The notes beneath the pieces were generated by a model. It saw only the letters and a program-made list of their open reading frames with translations. It did not search any database and was not told where the DNA came from. The translations under genes were made by a program, and so were the position numbers. Below are positions 26,320 to 34,135 of a DNA stretch of 64,000 bases, piece by piece. Origin of the DNA: Chitinophagaceae bacterium (GTDB lineage: Bacteria; Bacteroidota; Bacteroidia; Chitinophagales; Chitinophagaceae); the NCBI GenBank assembly GCA_019752045.1, contig JAIEMP010000005.1, positions 186,001 through 250,000 of the forward strand, read 5' to 3'. How positions within the stretch are numbered: position 1 is the first letter of the stretch; each line of letters opens with the position of its first letter.

Positions 26320-27117
26320 TTAACGAATAAACAATTCTTTCACAATTATATAAATCCCCATTACCAATACAAACCATCCAAAACCTCTCTTGAGTTTATC
26401 GCCGGAGATTTTTTTGCTGAGTGCGTTGCCAATAAATATGCCTGCAATGGCTAATAGTGTGATGATGATGAGTAATTTCCAATCGATCACTTGATGACCC
26501 ACATCGCCCAAAAAACCAATCAGTGATTTAGCTGCTATAATTAATAATGAAGTGCCAACTGCCTGTTTCATGGGTAATTTGCTGAGCAATACCAATGCAG
26601 GAATGATGAGGAAACCACCACCGGCACCAACCAATCCTGTTAAGATGCCAACAACAGCTCCTTCAACCAAAATCAAGGGATAATTAAATTGCTGTTCGCC
26701 ATTGTTGCTATTTTCATCTTCGTTCTTTCCTTTGATCATGGAGTACGATGCAAAAACCATCAGCACAGCAAACAGCAGCATCATTAAAATGGGTTTGGTT
26801 ACTGTGAAACCTGCAAGGGTGAATACTTCATCAGGAATAGCCGGTACAATCCATTTTCTTGTAGCATATACAGCGGCAATGGCGGGTGTTCCAAAGATCA
26901 CTGCTGTTTTTATATTCACCAGTCCCTGTTTGTATTTTGGAATAACGCCTGCAAGAGAAGTTGCACCCACAATAAATAATGAATACGCTGTTGCCAATAC
27001 CGGATTTACGCCAAACAGATATACCAAAACAGGTACGGTTAAAATGGAACCGCCACCACCAATAAGCCCGAGCGAAATACCAATAACAACAGATGCGATA
27101 TAGCCGATTATTTCCAT
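26320..27117 (-). CDS. TauE/SafE-family sulfite/anion exporter
   Basis: 265 residues with about eight membrane helices. Two related halves each start with the family Gly-rich segment: SLGLIGGGGSILTVPVLVYL near the N-terminus and GLVGAGGGFLIIPALVLL in the second half. Members export sulfite or sulfoacetate. Next to a persulfide dioxygenase, sulfite efflux is the natural reading. It is monocistronic, with the Crp-like operator at 27152-27165 and an additional dyad next to the start. Confidence 0.9.
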   Translation of the reverse strand: MEIIGYIASVVIGISLGLIGGGGSILTVPVLVYLFGVNPVLATAYSLFIVGATSLAGVIPKYKQGLVNIKTAVIFGTPAIAAVYATRKWIVPAIPDEVFTLAGFTVTKPILMMLLFAVLMVFASYSMIKGKNEDENSNNGEQQFNYPLILVEGAVVGILTGLVGAGGGFLIIPALVLLSKLPMKQAVGTSLLIIAAKSLIGFLGDVGHQVIDWKLLIIITLLAIAGIFIGNALSKKISGDKLKRGFGWFVLVMGIYIIVKELFIR

Positions 27118-27121
27118 GCTG

Positions 27122-27165
27122 CAAATGTGAAAGCAATTTCACAGGCGGAAGGTGATACAAATCAC
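27122..27165 (-). promoter_or_regulatory. TauE promoter with two dyads
   Basis: The dyad GTGAT-ACAA-ATCAC (27152-27165) is centred 29.5 bp from the minus-strand -7 CACATTTG (27129-27122). A second perfect palindrome, TGTGAAAGCAATTTCACA (27126-27143), overlaps the -7 and has GTGA-N8-TCAC spacing. It could bind a repressor or the same factor in another register. Confidence 0.7.
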
Positions 27166-27177
27166 ACAGACGGGTAA

Positions 27178-27825
27178 TTATAAATTTTTCAGTTCAATGG
27201 CATTGCGGTGAAGCTCTACTCTTCCTTTCTGTTCCATTTTTTTCAGCAGCCTGGAAACTACTTCTCTTGAAGTGTTAAGTTCCTGTGCAATTTCCTGGTG
27301 ACTGATATTGAGCAATGTGGTTTGCTGAGCATCTCTTGCCCGCCTGAGATAAAATTCCAATCTTTCATCCATACTTCTGAATGCAACATTATCAAGTGTA
27401 ATCAGTAATTCATCAAAACGGTTACGATACGTTTCAATTACAAACTGATACCAGCTTTTAAATTTACCCATCCATTCGCTCATGGTATCTACAGGCACCA
27501 TCATTACCTCTGTTTCAATAACCGTTTTTGCCATAATGGGGCTTGCTTCATGTTTGGCCGCACAAACAAGAGATAAGGCACAGGCTTCGCCCGGTTTTAA
27601 ATAATACATAAGGAACTCATTACCATCATCATCTTCACGATAAACCTTTATGAGCCCGTTCAGTACCAGCATAGTACTGCGGATAAACTGTCCCTTTCGC
27701 ATGAGTATTTCATCTGCAGGAAAAGTTCTGAACTCCCCTTGTTCTTCAATTTCATGTACGAGCTGATCTTCGAATAACGGATAATTCTTTCGAAACAGAT
27801 CGTCCTGTGCTTGTTGCGTAGCCAT
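27178..27825 (-). CDS. Crp/Fnr-family transcriptional regulator of the sulfur island
   Basis: 215 residues from the ATG at 27825 (MATQQAQDDLF). The longer frame to 27888 runs into a dispersed repeat and is rejected. A cNMP-type beta-roll is followed by a C-terminal HTH (ISHQEIAQELNTSREVVSR). The recognition helix has R-E-x-x-x-R, as in CRP, which reads GTGA, the half-site seen at all four island promoters. Cys82 and Cys88 in GEACALSLVCAAK could sense sulfane sulfur (inference). There is no FNR-like Cys cluster. It lies directly upstream of the exporter gene. Confidence 0.88.
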   Translation of the reverse strand: MATQQAQDDLFRKNYPLFEDQLVHEIEEQGEFRTFPADEILMRKGQFIRSTMLVLNGLIKVYREDDDGNEFLMYYLKPGEACALSLVCAAKHEASPIMAKTVIETEVMMVPVDTMSEWMGKFKSWYQFVIETYRNRFDELLITLDNVAFRSMDERLEFYLRRARDAQQTTLLNISHQEIAQELNTSREVVSRLLKKMEQKGRVELHRNAIELKNL

Positions 27826-27857
27826 ATACAAATGTTGAACTTTATTTTGGATTTGAG

Positions 27858-27911
27858 AAGTCCCCTCTCCGGAGAGCTTGTCCCGCATTGGCGGGAGGAT
27901 TTAGGGGTGGG
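27858..27911. repeat. composite dispersed palindrome in the crp/rnhB gap
   Basis: AAGTCCCCTCTCCGGAG (27858-27874) and GGATTTAGGGGTGGG (27897-27911) bracket an inserted TCCCGC-N4-GCGGGA hairpin (27881-27896). CTCTCCGGAGAG (27865-27876) is a perfect palindrome. The outer parts match the polA element at 49573-49604. Confidence 0.65.
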
Positions 27912-27926
27912 TAATGAAGATGATCT

Positions 27927-27934
27927 TATTTTTG
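27927..27934 (+). promoter_or_regulatory. -7 element TATTTTTG before rnhB
   Basis: It matches TAnnTTTG and ends 5 bases before the ATG at 27940, so the mRNA would be leaderless. Confidence 0.4.
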
Positions 27935-27939
27935 ATGTA

Positions 27940-28542
27940 ATGTCACTTTTATCTTTTTACCAGGATGAACTGCCCGAAGCCGGTTGTGATGAAGCAGGGC
28001 GTGGTTGCTATGCAGGTCCTGTGTTTGCAGCAGCAGTGATGTTACCTAAAGATTTTTATCATCCGCTTCTCAACGACAGTAAGCAGGTAAACGAAAGCAA
28101 CAGGAATATACTTCGCTTAATTATTCAAGAACAGGCAAGCGCTTATGCAGTAGCAAAAGTTGAAGTGGAAGAGATTGATGAAATGAATATTCTAAAAGCC
28201 TCGTTTAAAGCCATGCATCTGGCCATAGATCAGCTCAAACAAAAACCACAGCTGTTGTTGATTGACGGGAATCGGTTTATCAGATACAAACGCATTCCAC
28301 ACAAAACATTTGTAAAAGGCGATGGACGGTTTGCTTCCATTGCTGCCGCAAGTATTTTAGCCAAGACCTACCGTGATGAATACATGTTGAACCTGCATCA
28401 ACAGTTTCCGCAGTACAACTGGAAGAAGAACAAAGGTTATGGTACAGCTGAACACCGCAAGGCGATTGAAGTGCATGGGTTATGTGCACATCACCGTAAG
28501 TCGTTTAATATTGATCCGGTGCGGTTGAAGGAATTATTTTAG
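27940..28542 (+). CDS. rnhB: ribonuclease HII
   Basis: 200 residues from the ATG at 27940 (MSLLSFYQDELPEAG). The longer frame from 27811 is made of dispersed-repeat sequence. The catalytic motifs are present: GCDEAGRGCYAGPV (Asp-Glu), LLIDGN (Asp), KGDGRFASIAAASILAK and the C-terminal GYGTAEHR. It cuts RNA at ribonucleotides in DNA-RNA hybrids. Its 3' end overlaps the convergent membrane-protein gene by 38 bp. Confidence 0.95.
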   Translation: MSLLSFYQDELPEAGCDEAGRGCYAGPVFAAAVMLPKDFYHPLLNDSKQVNESNRNILRLIIQEQASAYAVAKVEVEEIDEMNILKASFKAMHLAIDQLKQKPQLLLIDGNRFIRYKRIPHKTFVKGDGRFASIAAASILAKTYRDEYMLNLHQQFPQYNWKKNKGYGTAEHRKAIEVHGLCAHHRKSFNIDPVRLKELF

Positions 28543-29128
28543 CATCTTCTGATATAACTGCATTTGATCTGTTCTTTAATTCTGACAGGAATATCATTAA
28601 ATCTTCTTCTGCATAAAGCCCCTTTCGTATTTCCAGCCGGTTATCATCTTTAAACAGGAGTATATACACATCTGTAAATTTGTCGAAATTGATTTTTCTT
28701 AAGTGATCAAGAGAATATTTTTTCAGAAACAGATCGTTAAATGCCAGCTCCTGTTGGTTAATTGTAAAGTCAGGATAGCTTTTGCTTTTTATTATTAAAT
28801 ATTGAATGAGATAAGAAACCAACTGTATTACCACCGCCCAAAGAAAAACTAAGAAAAACATCTCCATATACAACTTAAAAAGTGCAAGTATTATGGTAAT
28901 TATCAGAACTGAAATGATCCATTGTTTTTTAGTGGGCTCGCTGTTTAATCTCACTAATGAAATTTCGTAATTTATTTTTCTGTTTGCAATAACATAATCC
29001 GAAATAATTTGAATTAAGTTGTTTACTGCAAATACAAGAATAAAGTAGTTGTAAAAGCGATTTATATCAAGAAATATAATAATAATCAGTGCTGAAAAAT
29101 AAATGGTTGTTGTTATTTTCTTCGTCAT
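28505..29128 (-). CDS. hypothetical membrane protein, PH-like C-terminus
   Basis: 207 residues. Hydrophobic helices lie at about residues 8-45 (two) and 70-115 (two). A soluble C-terminal region of about 85 residues alternates hydrophobic strands (DVYILLFKDDNRLEIRKG), as in PH-like membrane domains. No named family is recognised. The start at 29128 is the only good one, with the helix immediately following. It overlaps rnhB's 3' end by 38 bp on the opposite strand. Confidence 0.65.
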   Translation of the reverse strand: MTKKITTTIYFSALIIIIFLDINRFYNYFILVFAVNNLIQIISDYVIANRKINYEISLVRLNSEPTKKQWIISVLIITIILALFKLYMEMFFLVFLWAVVIQLVSYLIQYLIIKSKSYPDFTINQQELAFNDLFLKKYSLDHLRKINFDKFTDVYILLFKDDNRLEIRKGLYAEEDLMIFLSELKNRSNAVISEDAKIIPSTAPDQY

Positions 29129-29230
29129 AACTGAATTATTAAAGGTTTAGCTAAGATTTCTTTATTATCTGACAGCTATCTGATCTTTATCCCTGCTCAC
29201 TTTGCCAATTACCTATTGTCAATTTATTAT

Positions 29231-29839
29231 TCATCCAACCCATTCACCTAAACCTTCTCTAATAACGATAGGCTCATCATCTGTACAATCAACAATCGTT
29301 GATGGAACCATACCGCCAATACCCCCATCAATTACAAGATCTACCTGCTTTCTGAATTTTTCATAGATCGCTTCAGGGTCGGTGTATTCCTCCACCATTT
29401 CGCCGGGCAAGGAAGCACTGAGGATGGGACGATTGAGTTCTTCTATAATCGTTCTTGCAATAGTGTTATCCGGTACACGCAAACCAATGGTATCTTTTTT
29501 ACTCTTTAATATTTTCGGCACTTCTTTACTGGCAGGAAGTATAAATGTAAAAGCACCGGGTAAATATTGTTTCAGCAAGCGGTACAGCGGTGTGGAAATA
29601 CTTTTGGTATAAGTGCTCAGATCACTGAGATCATGACAGATAAAAGAGAGTTGTGCTTTTTGCGGATCAACATGTTTGATGCGGCAGATCCGTTCAACTG
29701 CTTTGTGTTGAAAAATATCGCAACCCAAACCATAAATGGTATCGGTTGGATAAATGATCACACCTCCGCTCAGCAGACAATCAATGATTGTTTTGATTTG
29801 CCTCGGCTGAGGATTATCCGGATGTACATGCAATAGCAT
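29231..29839 (-). CDS. L-threonylcarbamoyladenylate synthase-type protein (Sua5/YciO/YrdC)
   Basis: 202 residues. The YrdC-fold motifs are visible: GGVIIYPTDTIYGLGCD near the N-terminus, KAQLSFICHDLSDLSTY, PGAFTFILPAS and DTIGLRVPDN. The family makes threonylcarbamoyl-AMP from threonine, bicarbonate and ATP for t6A37 tRNA modification. Lacking a C-terminal Sua5 domain, it is TsaC- or YciO-like. The two are hard to separate without alignment. Confidence 0.88.
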   Translation of the reverse strand: MLLHVHPDNPQPRQIKTIIDCLLSGGVIIYPTDTIYGLGCDIFQHKAVERICRIKHVDPQKAQLSFICHDLSDLSTYTKSISTPLYRLLKQYLPGAFTFILPASKEVPKILKSKKDTIGLRVPDNTIARTIIEELNRPILSASLPGEMVEEYTDPEAIYEKFRKQVDLVIDGGIGGMVPSTIVDCTDDEPIVIREGLGEWVG

Positions 29840-29940
29840 ACGGCTAAATTAAGCAATCGGTTGGTTGAATTTTATGATATGCAGAACTCTTTATCTCAGT
29901 CAGTTCAATTATATTTGGTTACTTATCAACAGATCTTGTT

Positions 29941-30819
29941 ATGCAGTTAAAACCGCTTGATACATTTGAGCATTTAAGCGCTGAACAATTTCGCCGGGAG
30001 TATTACCTTCCGGGTAAACCTGTGATCATTAAATCAATTTCAAAAGACTGGCCGGCTTACCATAAATGGAACTGGGATTTTTTAAAACAGGTGGCGGGTC
30101 AACAGCGGGTAGGTATTTACAATAATATCAAGAGCGATGCTTACACGCCCATTAATACAGCCGATGACTATAAAACCTTTGGTGAGTACATTGATATGAT
30201 TTCGCAGGGGCCTGCCGGCTGGCGCATTTTTCTTTTTAATATTTTTGATCACTGTCAGGAATTAACGAAGGATTTTTCCTGGCCCGAGGAGTATATGAAG
30301 GGGTTTGTAAAAAAGTACCCCATGTTATTTGTTGGCGGCGCCACTTCCATTACCCACATGCATTTCGATATTGATTTATCACATATCCTGCATACCCAGT
30401 TTGTTGGTCGCAAACGGGTACTGCTCTTTCCGTACGAAGAGCAGTATAAATTATACCGAAAACCGTATGAAGTATTAAGCCTTGCCGACTTTAGCCATTA
30501 TTACCGACAGAACGGCAACCCGGATTATGCCCGCTTCCCTGCTATAAAACACGCAAATGGCTACGAAGCCGTACTGGAACATGGTGATACACTGTTTATG
30601 CCTGCCGGATGCTGGCACCATATGGAGTATATTGAAAGCGGCTTTGCCATGAGCCTGCGTGCATTGCAACCCGGAATTTTACCTAAACTTAAAGGTGTTT
30701 GGAATTTATTCGGGATGCGGAGTATTGATACTGTACTTAAGAAAACTGCCCCCCATTGGTGGTATGATTTTAAAAAGCAAAAGGCATTTGCTGCAGCCCA
30801 AAAAGAACTTTCTTCCTGA
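29941..30819 (+). CDS. cupin-like (JmjC/cupin_8) protein
   Basis: 292 residues. The iron-site pattern is H-x-D in THMHFDIDLSHILHTQFVG and a distal His in FMPAGCWHHMEYI, typical of 2-oxoglutarate/Fe(II) oxygenases of the JmjC/FIH-like cupin group. The N-terminus REYYLPGKPVIIKSISKDWP is the family opening. It probably hydroxylates a protein or small molecule in the cytosol. The substrate is unknown. The transcript ends at the hairpin at 31050-31074. Confidence 0.85.
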   Translation: MQLKPLDTFEHLSAEQFRREYYLPGKPVIIKSISKDWPAYHKWNWDFLKQVAGQQRVGIYNNIKSDAYTPINTADDYKTFGEYIDMISQGPAGWRIFLFNIFDHCQELTKDFSWPEEYMKGFVKKYPMLFVGGATSITHMHFDIDLSHILHTQFVGRKRVLLFPYEEQYKLYRKPYEVLSLADFSHYYRQNGNPDYARFPAIKHANGYEAVLEHGDTLFMPAGCWHHMEYIESGFAMSLRALQPGILPKLKGVWNLFGMRSIDTVLKKTAPHWWYDFKKQKAFAAAQKELSS

Positions 30820-31049
30820 AAGTGCTTGCAAATATGAGTTGGTCTTTCTATATTTATCCCATCACTTCTGGTTTTTTTCTGTCCCAATTCCAATTTCCGT
30901 TGCAGAGCTTACTTTGTTGCACCATATCCCGCTGATGAACTTGTTGTTCCACCCCTTTGTTAAAAATTTTCCAAGTGAAGATGGTTTATTCCATATAAAT
31001 ATCTGGACATAAAAAATCTATTTTTTTGTGGTTTCAGAGGTAAGCAAAA

Positions 31050-31084
31050 GGGCCCAGGATTTCTATCCGGGCCCAACTTGTTTT
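31050..31084. terminator. bidirectional terminator between convergent genes
   Basis: GGGCCC-A-GGAT (31050-31060) pairs with ATCCGGGCCC (31065-31074), with a single bulged A. An A-run stands to the left, and T-rich sequence (31081-31084) follows an AACTTG spacer on the right. Confidence 0.8.
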
Positions 31085-31105
31085 ACTGCCGATGAAGTTG
31101 AAGAT

Positions 31106-32476
31106 TTACAGTTTTATCTCCACCACCTTATTTTCTTTCCGGCTTTGTTCCGCTGCAAAACCCATTAAATGACTTTCAATAGATGCATCAATGGTTGAAG
31201 TAAGTAAGGATGCATCATTTTTTGCCACGGCTTCAATCCAGTTGGCCACTAATCGCCAATCGCCTCCGCCATGCATATCGGTGGTTGATTTCCATTCAGT
31301 TTTTTTGCCCGTTAAGAAATCAGAGTGTACCATCGAGGTCATGTCGCCCACAATATCGCCAAGGCTTCCCATCACTCTTGTTCTACGGCCTTCGTACGAT
31401 GTAAACGCTTCCATACTAAAACTTACACTGATATCATCTTCAAACAAAATATTTGTTGTGTAATGATCGGGCTGATCATTTTCCATTTTATACACACAGC
31501 GACCGTAGTTGGTTGTTTTTAACTGTTCTAGTACATAAGCTGCCTGTTTTTCTTTTTCTTCAGGAAGATCAAATACATAATTGCGTTTACGATCCCTGTA
31601 ATAAATTTTTAACGCAGAGTAGGGGCAGGTGTTTTCTACCTTACAACCATCTGCACAACGGGCAGTACTTCCTTCGGGTGCATTGCTTTTATTGAACCAG
31701 CTTACATCGCCCAACGCATGAATAGTTTTACTTTTCTTATTGAGCATCCATCGGAGAATATCCAGATCATGACAACTCTTTGCCAAAATGATAGGCGTTG
31801 TTTGTTTGCTGTTATGCCAGTTGCCACGCACATACGAATGACTCATGTGAATGTGTTCAATCGGTTCGAGATGTTGCACACTCACTACTTTACCCAATAC
31901 GCCACTTTGAATGATGTTGCGTAACTCAACAAAGTAAGGAGCATAACGCAACACATGACATACGGCAACAATCTTTCCTGTTTTTTTCGTCATGGCCAAG
32001 ATATCCCTGCATTCTTTTTCACTGGGTGAAATTGGTTTTTCCAACAAAATATTGTACCCCATTTCAAGCGCTTTCATGCATGGGCCATAATGCAGATTAT
32101 CGGGAGTTGTAATAATAATTGCATCTGCAAACTTTGGACGTTTAAACACATCTTCCCATGTTGCAAAACGATTTTCAGTTTTGACGTTGTGTTTTTTTGC
32201 ATATCGTTCGTTGCGGAGGTTGATGGGTTCAGCAACCCCAACAATATCCAACTGATCAGGATACTGTGCTGCATAATTGCCATACACATTACCACGGTTA
32301 CCTGCACCACATGTGATGGCAGTAATGGGTTTATCCAATGTTGGTAAATTGAAATGATCGGGCAGCAAAATGGGTTGACCCCTTTCATCATTGGTCCAGC
32401 CGGTAAATGGCAGTAAGGATGCTCCGGCTGTAATACCTAACGCTTTCAATGCGTCTCTGCGTGATAATTGACTCAT
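31106..32476 (-). CDS. Gfo/Idh/MocA-family oxidoreductase with Tat signal
   Basis: About 456 residues from the ATG at 32476 (MSQLSRRDALKALGITAGA). An in-frame ATG at 32491 adds five residues. The Tat motif SRRDALK predicts periplasmic export folded with its nucleotide. The Rossmann start is ITCGAGNRGNVYG, and the catalytic-domain landmark EKPISPSEKEC includes the EKP motif. There is a Cys-rich insert (CADGCKVENTCPYSALK). The substrate is unknown, likely a glycoside. It follows the alpha/beta-hydrolase gene closely. Confidence 0.88.
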   Translation of the reverse strand: MSQLSRRDALKALGITAGASLLPFTGWTNDERGQPILLPDHFNLPTLDKPITAITCGAGNRGNVYGNYAAQYPDQLDIVGVAEPINLRNERYAKKHNVKTENRFATWEDVFKRPKFADAIIITTPDNLHYGPCMKALEMGYNILLEKPISPSEKECRDILAMTKKTGKIVAVCHVLRYAPYFVELRNIIQSGVLGKVVSVQHLEPIEHIHMSHSYVRGNWHNSKQTTPIILAKSCHDLDILRWMLNKKSKTIHALGDVSWFNKSNAPEGSTARCADGCKVENTCPYSALKIYYRDRKRNYVFDLPEEKEKQAAYVLEQLKTTNYGRCVYKMENDQPDHYTTNILFEDDISVSFSMEAFTSYEGRRTRVMGSLGDIVGDMTSMVHSDFLTGKKTEWKSTTDMHGGGDWRLVANWIEAVAKNDASLLTSTIDASIESHLMGFAAEQSRKENKVVEIKL

Positions 32477-32500
32477 ACCTTTATGATTCAATATGAAAAA

Positions 32501-33511
32501 TTATGGTTGCATCTGCATCTTCAATACTTCTGTCATAAATTTTGTGATCTCTGCTTCTATACCTTGGTAATCATTCGACTTAATATAGCTTCCCATCACA
32601 TGATCACCCGTATTAGGCATGGCTGTTTTTCTTTTTTGACTGGCGGCCGTTCCAAGTTCATCAAACATTCTGAGCATTGCACTTACTTTCACCACACTAT
32701 CCTGATGTACTTCATCTTTATAATAGTAGAGCAGATGCACGGGTTGCTTTATGTTTTGAAATGTTTCCCTGGTCATTGTTGTTTCTAAATATTCCTGCAG
32801 CGCCACTATACTTTCTAACCTGTATTTTGAATACCAGTGTTTTTTATAAATCTCCCGTTGATCTTTGGTGATATTATAGTTTGAACCTTTTACCAGTCTT
32901 GCAATCTGTAAACCCCACGGATTATTTGCGAGCCATGCATTGGGGTCGTTGATTTCAATGTTGGGTGATAACAGAATGATGGATGCAATCTCCGGATAGT
33001 TGGCGGCCAGTTGCAAGGCATTGCTTCCTCCTGTAGAAGTACCCATAAAAATAACTTTATTACCGAGTTGTTTGCCGATGGCATAAGCCTGCTTTACACT
33101 CTCCCAATAATTTTCTGCAGTAAGATTGGCCATCGCATCAGAAGTATCAATGCCATGATCCGACAAACGTGCTAAGAATAAATTGCAACCAAACTTTTTG
33201 GCGATGGCTGTATGTACGGGATCACCTTCTTCCTGCGACGCAGAAAAACCATGCAGGTAAACGATGGCGAATGCTGTTTTTTGTTTGGTTGAATCATTCG
33301 CCCAGATAATCCTTGCTTCATTCTCCGGTTTTACTTTATGCTGTGCTTCCTGTTGTGCAATGTATGTTTCTAATGCAGCAGCATCAGCAGGTACAACAGG
33401 TAATGTGTTTGTATAAGTTGGTGTGGATGGATTGGGGCCGAGAAAATAAATCACCGTGAGAACGAGAAGAACAATCAGCATCCATTTAAGTAATCGTTTG
33501 AAGAAGTTCAT
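32501..33511 (-). CDS. membrane-anchored alpha/beta hydrolase
   Basis: 336 residues. One N-terminal membrane helix (LLKWMLIVLLVLTVIYFL) leads to an alpha/beta-hydrolase core, with oxyanion region VYLHGFSASQEE, nucleophile motif G-T-S-T-G-G and a terminal His in MPNTGDHVMGSYI. It is an esterase or lipase of unknown substrate facing the periplasm. It is 24 bp upstream of the Tat-exported oxidoreductase (ATG at 32476) and probably co-transcribed with it. Confidence 0.82.
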   Translation of the reverse strand: MNFFKRLLKWMLIVLLVLTVIYFLGPNPSTPTYTNTLPVVPADAAALETYIAQQEAQHKVKPENEARIIWANDSTKQKTAFAIVYLHGFSASQEEGDPVHTAIAKKFGCNLFLARLSDHGIDTSDAMANLTAENYWESVKQAYAIGKQLGNKVIFMGTSTGGSNALQLAANYPEIASIILLSPNIEINDPNAWLANNPWGLQIARLVKGSNYNITKDQREIYKKHWYSKYRLESIVALQEYLETTMTRETFQNIKQPVHLLYYYKDEVHQDSVVKVSAMLRMFDELGTAASQKRKTAMPNTGDHVMGSYIKSNDYQGIEAEITKFMTEVLKMQMQP

Positions 33512-33591
33512 GAGCGGTTGATTTGTTGTTAATGTCTAAAGTTATATGATTGTATTCTTTCTGCCACAACATAAAGTAGTGAAAAAAATTA

Positions 33592-33921
33592 TCACCAACG
33601 TTCTGTATCATCATCCTCTGTTGCAGCGGAGCTGTGCTCTGCTCTTGATTTGACTTTTTGTAATTGCCGTTCAATTATCAGTTGAGCAATTAACTGTGCA
33701 GCATGTTCCCCGCCCTGTTGCTGCAGCACTTGTTTCATTTTGGTTTCGTTTACATCAATCCGGTAGAGATAATAAACTAACTTTTCAAAATCTGTATTAA
33801 TGAGATGATTGATATGATTGCTGAGCTGTTGTTTCAGTTCATCCATTGCCAGTTTTTCCGAAAGTTCAAGCGACAGTTCTTTGTTAAGCAGCGGGATGAT
33901 ATGATGATGAGCATCACTCAT
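33592..33921 (-). CDS. hypothetical helical protein
   Basis: 109 residues, predicted all-helical and His-rich at the start (MSDAHHHIIPLL), with an acidic end (EDDDTERW). It has no recognised domain. Its start overlaps the stop of the upstream 69-residue membrane gene by 8 bp, so the two are probably coupled. It is the last gene of the run that begins with the toxin-antitoxin pair. Confidence 0.65.
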   Translation of the reverse strand: MSDAHHHIIPLLNKELSLELSEKLAMDELKQQLSNHINHLINTDFEKLVYYLYRIDVNETKMKQVLQQQGGEHAAQLIAQLIIERQLQKVKSRAEHSSAATEDDDTERW

Positions 33922-34123
33922 TTGTATTGTCTTTTCGCTTATTGTAAAACGTAAACAGGATTGTTAGCACAATGGAAATGATTGCACTCTTTACCAATAC
34001 CGAACTGATCGTTGTATCCGGTTTATTAGCGACCCATACCAGAAACGCATAGTTAATTAATGTAACGATGACGAAGTTTACAACAAGTAAAATAAAAAAC
34101 TGGATCAGCTTTACGGGGTTCAT
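33914..34123 (-). CDS. small two-helix membrane protein
   Basis: 69 residues with two hydrophobic helices (LIQFFILLVVNFVIVTLINY and VLVKSAIISIVLTILFTFY) and a charged tail. No family is recognised. It lies 12 bp after the DUF2400 stop and overlaps the following gene, consistent with one operon. Confidence 0.65.
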   Translation of the reverse strand: MNPVKLIQFFILLVVNFVIVTLINYAFLVWVANKPDTTISSVLVKSAIISIVLTILFTFYNKRKDNTNE

Positions 34124-34135
34124 TTGAAAGACATT

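Noticed and set aside
27826-27888. N-terminal extension of the Crp/Fnr gene
   Set aside because: It is made of the same dispersed repeat; the ATG at 27825 gives the usual protein length.
27811-27939. Longer rnhB frame from 27811
   Set aside because: The added residues are translated dispersed-repeat sequence and the family start matches 27940.
30659-31012. 117-residue plus-strand frame after the cupin gene
   Set aside because: It overlaps the end of the cupin gene in another frame, lacks any domain, and has no supporting signal.
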